Positions 55,600 to 64,000 of a DNA stretch of 64,000 nucleotides are shown in pieces. Each line of letters starts with the position of its first letter. The first letter of the stretch is position 1. The stretch comes from Anniella stebbinsi (taxonomy: Eukaryota > Chordata > Lepidosauria > Squamata > Anniellidae). The stretch lies in contig JARDYH010000007.1 of the NCBI GenBank assembly GCA_029215795.1, forward strand, positions 63,418,763 through 63,482,762, given 5' to 3'. The notes under the pieces are model-generated. The model was not told the origin of the DNA, made no database searches, and saw only the letters and a program-made list of their open reading frames with translations. Both the position numbers and the translations under genes were made by a program.

Positions 55600-58126
55600 T
55601 CCCTAGGCCATAGGTTCCATTGTCGTATCGCTCTAACAGTCAGGAAGTTTTTCCTGATGTCCAGCCTAAATGTTCAGCCCATTATTCCATGTCCTGCATT
55701 CTGGATTGATCAAGAAGAGAGCCTGGCCCTCTTTTGTGTGACAATCTTTCAAGTATTTGAAGAGTGCTATTATGTCTCCCCTCAGTCTTCTCTTCTCCAA
55801 GCTAAACATGCCCAGTTCTTTCAGTCTCTCCTCATAGGGCTTTGTTTCCAGATCCCTGATCATCCTTGTTTCCCTCCTCTGAACATGGCCCAGCTTGTCT
55901 GCATCCTTCTTGAAGTGTGGTGCCCAGAACTGACTCAAGATGGGGCCTAACCAGTGCTGAATAGAGGGGAACCAGTACCTGCTGGTATGATTTGGAAGCT
56001 ATACTTCTATTAATGCAGCCCGAAATAGCATTCTGTTGTTTTCAGCCCAGCGCTCCAGTCTATCAAGATCACTTTGGAGTTTGTTTCTGTCTTCCAGGGT
56101 ATTAGCAATCCCACCCAATTTTGTGTCATCTGCAAATTTGCTAAGCATTCCGTGCACCTCCTTGTCCAAATCATTAATAAAAATGTAGAAGAGCACTGGG
56201 CCCAGGACTGAGCAGTGCCGTACCCTGCTCATCACCACCCCCAGTGTGAAAAGGTACCATTGATAAGCACTCTTTGAGTCCGTTTCTATAGCCAAATGTG
56301 GCTCGATCTAATAGTTGTTCCATCTAGCCCACTTTTCACTAGTTTGTGAATCAGAATGTCATAGGGCACTTTGTCAAAAGCTTTGTTGAAGTCAAGATAT
56401 ACTATGTCCACAGCATTCCCACAGTCCACAAGAGAAGTTACCCAATCAAAAAATGAGATCAGATTAGTCTGACAGGATTTGTCCTTGACAAATCCATGCT
56501 GGCTTCTAGTCATCACTGCATTGTTTTCAAGGTGGTTAAAGATCGCTTTCTTTATAATCTGCTCCAAAATTTTCCCAGGGATGGATGTGAGACTGACTGG
56601 TCTGTAGTTCCTAGGTTCCTCCGTTTTGCCCTTTTTGAAGTTGGAGACAACATTAGCACTCCTCTAGTCATCCAGCACTTCCCCCGTCTTCCATGATTTT
56701 GTAAAGATACTAGACAGTGGTTCTGAGAGTTCTTCTGCCAGCTCCTTCATTACTCTAGGATGCAGTTCATCAGGCCCTGGAGATTTGAACTCGTTCAAAA
56801 AAATTAGGTGTTCCTTGGCCATCTGTTTATCAATCTCAAACTGCAATCCTGCCCCTTCAGATTGTACTTCACTTTTTCCGGGGGGGACGGGGACGGGTCA
56901 AAGACCTGCTTTTGGGAGAAAACTGAGCCAAAGTAGGAATTGAGCACTTCGGCCTTTTCTTTGTCATCTGTTACCAATTTGCCATCCTCATTAAGCAGCT
57001 GAACCACCATTTCTTTCCTCTGTCTTTTACTATTCACGTATCTGAAGAAAGCTTTTTTATTGCTTTTAGTATCCCTCGCTAGCCTCAGCTCCTTTTCAGC
57101 TTTAGCCTTCCTGATACCATTCCAGAACTTCTGTGCTACATGTTTGTACTCTTCTTTTGTAGCCTGGCCTTCCTTCCACTTCCTATATGTATCCTTTTTT
57201 ATTTTCAGGTCATGTGGAGCCACATTGGTTTCTTCTGTTGTCTTCTATCTTTTTTCCTTGTTGGAATTGTTTGTAATTGTACCTTTAAAATTTCCTTTTT
57301 TAAAAACTCCCACCCATCTTGGACTCCTTTTCTCATTAGGGTCACTTGCCTTGGGACCTTACTTATCATAGTTCTGAGTGTATTAAAATTGGCTTTCCTG
57401 AAATCCAGAGTACGTGTATGGCTACCTTCAGCTTTTGCTTCCTTTAAAATGAGGAACTCAAATATGATGTGGTCACTTTCCCCCAGAGTTCCCAAAACTG
57501 CCACTTTATCTACAAAGTCCTCCCTACTGGTCAGTATCAAGTCAAGGATAGCCGTTCTTCTAGTTCCTTCCTTGACTTTCTGTAGGAGAAAGTTGTCAGC
57601 CACACATGTCAGGAATTTCTTGGAGGGGCCACTTTTGGAAGAATTTGGCTTCCAACAGATATCGGGGTAATTGAAGTCCCCCATTACTACTACATCGGAT
57701 TTCCTTGAAACACAGGCAATTTGCTTTTCAAAAATTTCATCCTCATCTTCTTCTTGATTGGGTGGTCGGTATTCAACTATCATGCTCCTTTTATTCCTTT
57801 CCCCATTTATTTTAATCTAGATGCTCTCTATGGGGCTCCCAGGCTCATCCTCTTGTATTTTTGTGCAGGGATAAGTATTTTTAACATACAGTGCAACTCT
57901 GCCTCTCTTTCCAGTCATGGGAGTCATCCCACCAAGTTTCAGTTATACCTATCAAGTCATATTTGCCTTCATGTATTAAGAGTTCAAGGTCATTCTGTTT
58001 GTTTCCCATACTCTGGGCATTAGTATATAGACATCGAAGCCCATGTGCTTTGTAGTCTGGCTTCTTTCCTACATTGTTGTGAACACGGTTTTGGGGCACT
58101 ATTGGAGCTGTTCTGTTATGGTGCAT
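55600..58126 (-). pseudogene. CR1 ORF2 (endonuclease and reverse transcriptase), fragmented
   Basis: Starts MHHNRTAPIVPQNRV; the endonuclease begins CLYTNAQSMGNKQNDLELLI and GITETWWDDSHDW, then breaks. It resumes at 57783 (EYRPPNQEED, VVMGDFNYPDICW, RTAILDLILTSREDFVDKV, GESDHIIFEF). The linker and RT follow in several frames: KKDTYRKWKEGQATKEEY and KLVTDDKEKAEVLNSYFGSV, FKSPGPDELHPRVMKELAEE, VYLDFNKAFDKVPYD, SVLGPVLFYIFINDLDKEV, FADDTKLGGIANTLEDRNKL. At least six frame breaks. An internal deletion near 56030 joins 'AENNRM' to a later segment. Confidence 0.9.
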
Positions 58127-58184
58127 AACCCTTCATCTGTTGTTGCCTCAAAGTTTATGTCTCCTGCCCCCGTAGGATTCAGTT

Positions 58185-59291
58185 TCAAGCCATCCTGATG
58201 AGGTTCTTCATGCTGTGGCCAAACACATTCTTCCCAGGCTGTGTGAGGTGCAACCCGTCCCTTGCCAACAGTCCATCTTCCAAGTAGCGTAGCCTGTGGT
58301 CCCAGAATCTGAATCCTTCATGTCAGCACCACCTTTGTAGCCAGTTGTTGGCCCAGAGTATTTTTCTTTCCCTGTCTATTCCAAGAACTGGGAGGATTGA
58401 TGAGAAAACTATCTGGGCCCCAAAGTTCTTGAGATTCCTTCCTAGAGCTTCAAAGTCTGACACGATTTCTTCGTAGCTCTGCTTGGCAATATCACTTATT
58501 CCCACATGGATGAGAAGAAAAGGATATGTGTCAGTGGGCTTGATGATCTTTGGCAACCCGTCAGTCACATCTCTAATCTGTGCTCCAGGGAGACAGCACA
58601 CCTGGCGAGTCCATGGGTCTTCACGACATACTTGGGTTTCAATCCCACGCAGCAGAGAGTCTCCCACAACAACTACGCTTCTCTTCTTCTTAGTCGACTG
58701 ACCTCCTGCCTCTTGCTCACTGTTGCATGGGGTACCCTGTAATTCTTCCTCTGCAGGCTCTCCTCCAGTCTCATCCTCCAGTACCTGAAAGCGGTTGCAT
58801 AACTCTAATGGTTCCACTGGTGCAGAGTGTCTTGTAGTTCTTCTGCTTCTAACTGTCAGCCTTTTCCAAGGAGTTCCCTCTTCATTGGCTTTCCTCATCT
58901 CAGCATTCTCTGCTTCTGCTTGCTGTTGCTGTTCAATCTCCTGTACTTCTTGTTCCTGTTGCAGTTCCACTGTTCTGTCTAAGAACTCTTCACCTTCTCT
59001 TATTCCTTGGAGGGTCGACACTCACTGCTCAAGTGCTTTCACTTTTTCTTCCAATAGTGCAACCAGCTTGCACTTGTTGCAGGTGTATGCCATGTTTGAT
59101 ATCTCAGGCAGGAACACAAACATTGCGCACCCTTTGCAGGTCACCCCTACTAGAGACTCCTTTCCGTCCATAGTCTCCATTTCTGTTTTGTTTCTGCTTT
59201 CTGGTTGTGTTGGAATTTTGTTAAAGACCTTCCCCTTGACCTCCCCTGGAGAACTCCTCCTGACAAACTCCTGTTTGCTCTCCCTGATCAC
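58185..59291 (-). pseudogene. CR1 ORF1 (zinc-ribbon plus SGNH-type esterase), two stops
   Basis: A single frame from 59291 to 58185 broken by TGA codons at 59022-59024 and 58323-58325. The N-terminal part has two CxxC pairs (CKGC and CNKC) followed by a Leu/Glu-rich coiled coil and a Gln-rich stretch. After the first stop, residues about 115-180 carry the esterase block VVVVGDSLLRGIE (catalytic S) and LLIHVGISDI. The usual N of the G-x-N-D block is S here. After the second stop DGLHLT supplies the catalytic D/H block. CR1 ORF1 esterases are known; the exact role in retrotransposition is not settled. The N-to-S change plus stops indicate a dead protein. Confidence 0.85.
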
Positions 59292-59750
59292 TCGATCTGA
59301 TCGCTCACTCTCTTGGAGCTCTCTTCCTTATAATCCAGCTGGGGCAGTTTCCTCTTCTCTGCCTTGCTTAGCTAGGAGTCAGGAAACAGAATGACTCTCC
59401 CCGCCCACTCAGTTGCTGAGAGCAATCAGGCAATCAGGCCACACCCTTCCAGGCCCTGCAGCAGCTTTTAGCAGCTTTCAGCAGCAGCTTTCAAAACACG
59501 CCCCTTAAATCAGCACTCAGGAGCACATGGCAGCTCTGAATAGGCAGCCTCCTGGATTTACTTGAGGCCTTTCTCCTCTTTGTGTTGGTCTCCTCTTCCA
59601 CTACACTGCACTCCCCCTGACAAACTCCTGTTCGCTTGCTCTGACCACTTGCTCTCCAGGAGCTCTTTTCCTTATATTCCTTCTAGTCCAGCTGTGGCAG
59701 CTTCCTCTTCACTGCTCTGCTCAGCTGGCAGTTAGGAAACAGAATGAAGC
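59261..59750 (-). repeat. Duplicated CR1 5' unit (about 357-bp period)
   Basis: TGACAAACTCCTGTTTGCTC at 59261 recurs as TGACAAACTCCTGTTCGCTT at 59618. It is followed in both cases by GAGCTCT..CCTTATA..CC, CCAGCT.GGGCAG/TGGCAG and GGAAACAGAATGA blocks. The first unit covers the N-terminus of ORF1 and the 5' UTR; the second lies further upstream. Confidence 0.75.
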
Positions 59751-59847
59751 TTCCTGATGTAAGAATGCCTGTAGGCCTGAGGGTTGCAGGAGGATCTGGC
59801 AAATGTCTCTGCTGCCTTGGAAGGCTCAGCGACCCTTTTTTGATCTA

Positions 59848-59990
59848 GGGACAGAGGAAGCTGCCTTCAACCAGCCAGACTGCTGCTGGTCCATCTGGCC
59901 CAGGACTGGTTCTACGTGGACAGGCAGCCAGCAACGGTTCTCCCTCCAGGCTTTCTGACAGGAGTCTGGCCAATGTTGAGTGGGCTGTTA
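59848..59990 (-). mobile_element. tRNA-derived SINE body (minus strand), partial
   Basis: On plus it reads AGGAAGCTGCCTTCAACCAG, CTGGTCCATCTGGCCCAGGA, then GGTTCTCCCTCCAGGCTTTC. This is the complement of the 3' body of the same SINE as 37385-37560. The pol III promoter half is missing. Confidence 0.55.
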
Positions 59991-60800
59991 GGTGAGGACC
60001 AGCAGCGCTAAGGACCCCACAATGAGGCAGGGGTGGATTGGGCTCTATGCTATGTTATGCAAATACAGGGACAAATCCAAATAATCAAGCAGGCAAATGG
60101 TCAAGCACCAAAATTTCAGTCCAGAAAGGGAAGAGGCTAAGGCAGGAGTGGTGAAGACACAGGCAATGGTCAAAGCACAGTTTTACCAGGCAAGTAGGTG
60201 TTTTCTAGAAGAGAGGTCTGAGGCACAGCCAAAGTCCAAACATAGGACAGCAGTCCAAAAAGCAGAGTCAGGAGGGAGTCCAAAGGTCAGTAGCGCAGAA
60301 GTTCAATTGCAAGGCAAGGTCAGGGAGAAACAGAATCCTAGAGACAGAAATTGAAGATAAGGCAGCTGAAGTTGATGTTGTCTTTGTGAGAAGAGCCCTA
60401 CTCATGAGTAGTCCTCTCCAGCAAGTGAGCATTCCTTCACCTGGCCACCATCCTATCATGAATCTTAAGACCCCAGTGTCCTCAGGGGCTTGGTGGTGCT
60501 CTCTACCACTCTAGGAGGCGAGCCAAAGGCATCACCCCTGAAAATCCAGGACTGTCTTGAGAAGGGCTGGGGTCTTCTGAAGCAGCCTGTTCCTTGGAAG
60601 GTTCTGACTCTTCCTCTGTGTGGAGCCAGGACAACTGGGACCATGTCAGAGGGCCACCTGCCCTCGCAGGGAAGAAAGAGGGCCCTTCTCTTTCTTTGGG
60701 AAGTATTGAGATGTGAGGAGACTCTTAAAGGCTTACCTGGTAAATGATAGATTTGCTTGTGCAAGCAAAGTATTGTTGAAGAAATCCCAAAAAAACACGT
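59991..60800. other. No feature seen
   Basis: Anonymous sequence, with an irregular AGTCCAAA/GTCAG-rich patch at 60220-60330 that is not a clean tandem repeat. Confidence 0.4.
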
Positions 60801-61660
60801 CCATTTCCCCCCTGACACGCATCTTACATGTATACACGCATTAAGACAGTGCACGCATCCTACACGTGTCCACTGGCAACCCCCCCCATGCACACTCGCA
60901 CACACATGCACACACAAGCACACTTCAGCCCCGTCTCAAAAAAACCCAGGAACAGCTGATACCTCCCTTCCCCCTTCCCGCTTGAGCACCGTTCTGCTCG
61001 AGTAACCAGAGAATCTATAAAAACTAGTCTGTTAAGATAACAAAACCGCAGACACACGCCAGTTCCTTTGATGTGGTTCTCAGTTTACTTAACTCAGATA
61101 CAATGTTTCCTTCAGCTGCAGCCATGCATGCAAAGTTCAATGGACCATTTCCTCCTTCTACCCCGGCTTGTATTTCGCCACTCCAAGGTGGGAAAAACTC
61201 ATAGGTAAATGGCTCCAGATGCGAGGAGGCATGCGCAAGGTGGGTGACACATCCAGGTGAGACCAGATGTTGGTGTACCTGGATGATGTCACCAACAGTA
61301 TGCCCATATAAGGAAACCAGGTTCGTGCCGAAAATCAAATGAACACCTCTGAATTTCAATGGCAATGGCGGCTGGCCAGCAAAATGTGTCCCCTTACCCG
61401 GTCTACTCAAGAGTAACAGTATCTGGAAACGATGTATTTAGGGCTGTAGACCAATGGGGTGGGGGCTGATGGCATGAGGCATCTGGAGTATAAAAGCGTT
61501 TGAACCTTGGCGCGGTGTGACTCTGGAGAGCAGTGATAGCGCCCAATGGTCACCTATTCTGCGCAGAATAATAAATCAGTTTCCAAAGCTTCAAGAGGTC
61601 TTTCGTCAAGTGTTTCATATCTGGACTTTGGTACACTTGGAAATAGCATAATTTATGCAA
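60801..61660 (+). mobile_element. LTR-like dispersed repeat, copy 2
   Basis: Partner of 35731-36600 in the same orientation, with the same start (CCATTTCCCC) and end (ATTTATGCAA). TATAAAAG (61489-61496) and AATAAA (61570-61575) are 74 bp apart. Sequence outside the shared block differs, so this is an interspersed repeat, not a local duplication. Divergence between copies is moderate, with several small indels. Confidence 0.55.
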
Positions 61661-62418
61661 CAGTATTGCTGTTTTTCTAAGGCAAATGAAAAAGAGTAAA
61701 TGGCTGGCCTAAACATGTAATCCATTGTTTCTTTCCAGCCATACCCCCAAGATCTGGGGAACTGCCATGCATATCAGGGTGTGACACATCTGATGGATAG
61801 AGATTATTTCCTGTCTTCTGTGCATCACACAGTTAACGTTTCAAAGATCTGCTTGTTTCCCTCATGGAAGGGACCTGCCAGGTGGAATTGTGGGGCCTTC
61901 CTGCACCTTATTTCACTGCTCATTCTGCCGGAGTTTGCCGTCCTAATAACTTCCTGGCTTGCACATCCCTCCCACTCATGATTTTATTTTTTATTCACCA
62001 GTCATGGTTAGCATTTTTCTTTCATCCATTTTCTTCCTCATTCTGCCATCCTCAATTCTGAACTGTCAACTTCAAATGTTAAAATTTAACCAAGGTTCTA
62101 CAGGAGCGGCTTTCCTCTAGGTGCATGTGGGGCATGTTTGTTTTCTTTCAATTATTAAAAGAGCTCAAAAGCGTGACATGAATGCAAATGACAGGCAGAT
62201 GGGCGCATCGAGAGATGTGAATCCAGGCAGGAGAATGACATGTTCCACTTGCGCAGCAATGGCCTTTCGTGCTGCAGGAGGGCTTCCTTCTGATGGGTAC
62301 AGGGCAGGGCTGTGGAGGTGGAGGTGGGGAGAACTCTCTTGTCCTGTCTTGCACAGGAAGGCTGGGGCTAGGACTGAGCCATGGGGCCAGCCGGCTAGCA
62401 CAGGGTGAGCTCGGATGC
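61661..62418. other. No feature seen
   Basis: Anonymous sequence; no repeat or exon recognised. Confidence 0.4.
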
Positions 62419-62785
62419 ATTCATCATCATCATCATCATCATCATCATGATTTCTTACCCACCTCTCCCTCTGGATCAAGGCGAAGAACAACAATAAATA
62501 TATATACAAAGACCATAAAACAGATAAAACGTTAAAAACAAATAAAAACCAGTACATTGTTAAAAACATCTTAAAATTCAACTGGGTAGGCCTGCCGGAA
62601 AAGATCAGTCTTCACAGCTCTCTTAAATTCAAGAAGACTGCTAAGTTGTCGGATCTCTCCTGGCAGCAGCCATTCCACAGTCTGGGAGTGGCAGAAGAAG
62701 AGGTCCTCTGGGTCACACTTGTCAGCCTCCTTTGCAATCCCTGGGAGGTGTGGCTGCCCAGGTGAGGCTCAGCAGCAAGTGGATA
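62419..62785 (-). mobile_element. L2 LINE 3' end fragment (minus strand)
   Basis: It starts with an (ATC)n tract (62419-62448) and the L2 tail, then minus-strand coding for the ORF end (FLNLRELZ-like, and 'QRTSSSATPRLWNG'). It matches 31075-31250 of the L2 at 30914-34016. Strongly 5'-truncated. Confidence 0.85.
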
Positions 62786-63631
62786 TCTAGAGGGGCAGGC
62801 TGGGTTCCTCTCTAGCACAAGCTCAGCATCCCACTGGGCCATGCAGGGAATCCATCCTTGGTTAAATAGAACAAGGGTGGCCCCTCCCAGCTTGTTTTAG
62901 ATTCTGGTAAATCTTCCACGGTCTCCTCATCTCCCAACTATCTCAGGAAGCAGCATCTGCCCCATGCCCTCCTCCCCCCCCCCCCATATTTTGGTGCTGT
63001 GACAAATTTAATGCCTCCAACAAATTGTTCAGCCAAAGAGATGGGGTTCCTTCTGATAAAGCCTTTTACTGAAGATGGAGGAGAAAAAAGGATATTCAGA
63101 TAGTTTCAGGAGATTTTCTGCTGATTCCCTGATGAGGCAATTCATTTCTCAAAGCCATCAGGCTGTTCTCTGGTAGTGCAGAATGTCGTCTTCGTCTCTG
63201 CAGCCACCGTGGAGCTGGGAGCCAGTTGCCTTGGCTTTTCCATGGACCCACTACAGCACACCCAATGGAGGGGGGGGGGTGCAGAAGAAACTTGCAGCAG
63301 GAACGCAAGCAGGGCCAGCAAGGCCTCCTTGCACAGGTCTCGGAAAGGTAGATTCACACATGCATGTACACCCATGAAGGATATCACCCCGTCACTCCAT
63401 GGCTTGCAGGCCAATGTGAGAACTGCTTCTGTTGAGAAGCCTTCTCTCTGGGCTACTGTGGAAGTCTTGCCCATGGGGAGGGGGGCCTGGTTCACATGTA
63501 CAAGTCATGAGGAGGTTGCTGTCAATGGGATACAGTGTGTGAACCAGGCCCAAGGGAAGGCTGCCCCACTCAGCATCCCCATCATGGCGTGAAGCCGCTT
63601 GCAGGTAGCTCAGGCCCTTCCCCAATTCCTG

Positions 63632-63675
<44 letters not shown>

Positions 63676-64000
63676 TGCTGGTGATTTGCAGCCACCTAGC
63701 ATTGGGAAGCATTTAGGCCTTGAGACAAAGAGGGAGCACATGTGCACCTAGGTGACTCCTGCAGAGCACCAGCACCAGAAAGAGTCAGGAGGACCAAAGA
63801 GCACAGCCAGCTCGCCTACCGCCTCCTCTGCACCTCCTCTGCCCCTGCCCTGCCTGGCCTCTTTCTTTGGTTCTTCTTGGCCCACCCATGCGGACCTTGC
63901 CACGCCCTCCATCTGCTCTGTGGAGCCTTGGGGGCTTCTGCATGAAGGCTGCATTTGAGCAATCGCCCCACCGCGTTCATGGGATTTTAGGGGGGATCCA
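62786..64000. other. Anonymous sequence with a CAG tract
   Basis: Contains a (CAG)n microsatellite at 63633-63671 and homopolymer runs (62974-62987 C, 63270-63279 G). No element or exon recognised. Confidence 0.4.
63633..63671. repeat. (CAG)n microsatellite
   Basis: About 13 perfect CAG units; the poly-Ala frame on the minus strand comes from the repeat. Confidence 0.97.

Larger units (their letters stand above)
55440..59760 (-). mobile_element. CR1 LINE, near full length, minus strand
   Basis: From high to low coordinates: a duplicated 5' region (59261-59750), ORF1 (59291-58185, two stops), ORF2 endonuclease (58126-57205), the linker and RT (57223-55600), and the 3' UTR ending in the terminal repeat CATAGGGATCATAGGATCAT (55438-55470). 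All parts of a CR1 are present in order but the coding regions are decayed. Same subfamily as 40245-41988. Confidence 0.93.

Noticed and set aside
35731..61660. The two LTR-like repeats as the paired LTRs of one provirus
   Set aside because: They are 24 kb apart, and the interval contains only LINEs, hAT-like elements, MITEs and anonymous DNA, with no gag/pol between them.
62148..62420. His- or Asp-rich ORFs around 62.4 kb
   Set aside because: They translate the (ATC)n tail of the L2 3' end.
63392..63712. Poly-Ala frame on the minus strand
   Set aside because: Produced by the (CAG)n microsatellite; no flanking domain.
1..64000. tRNA, rRNA or snRNA genes
   Set aside because: The only pol III-type boxes or tRNA-like matches found belong to SINE relics or to the retroviral primer binding site.

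Overview
This window looks like non-coding nuclear DNA from a squamate reptile (lizard or snake). The evidence is CR1 LINEs side by side with L2-clade LINEs, hAT- and Harbinger-type DNA transposons, a tRNA-derived SINE of the kind common in squamates, an endogenous retrovirus edge, and many microsatellites. There are no bacterial gene features. Species cannot be named from the sequence alone.

Host gene content is very thin. The one credible host locus is a GC- and CpG-rich island at about 23.3-25.7 kb. On the minus strand it holds a possible first coding exon (24565-24676) ending in a consensus splice donor. I do not recognise the protein, and no other exon could be defended.

Layout: 0-1.5 kb, minus-strand edge of an endogenous retrovirus (LTR, tRNA-Gly primer binding site, leader hairpins). 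1.5-15.4 kb, small CR1/L2/endonuclease relics, a 33-bp minisatellite and simple repeats in anonymous DNA. 15.4-18.6 kb, a 3.2-kb Harbinger-type transposon with a broken transposase interrupted by L2 pieces. 22.2-22.8 kb, a complex fold-back repeat. 23.3-25.7 kb, the CpG island, with related 'CAGTG' MITEs on each side. 28.4-34.0 kb, two L2 LINEs in opposite orientation. 35.7-36.6 and 60.8-61.7 kb, two copies of an LTR-like repeat. 38.8-39.3 kb, a MITE whose ends resemble those of the Harbinger element. 40.2-45.2 kb, two CR1 LINEs, the second split by a hAT-like element. 45.8-51.3 kb, a near full-length L2 with tandem promoter-like monomers, split near its 3' end by a larger copy of the same hAT-like element. 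54.4-55.1 kb, a third copy. 55.4-59.8 kb, a near full-length CR1 on the minus strand with both ORFs decayed.

The most interesting signals are: (i) a GC-rich hAT-like non-autonomous family with 8-bp target duplications, one copy of which has amplified an internal hairpin about four times; (ii) tandem 5' units on three separate LINE copies of different families or subfamilies, one carrying a TATA-like box at a fixed distance from each unit start; (iii) the Harbinger element and a MITE family that shares its termini. All family names come from recognising motifs and termini by eye; no database search was possible.
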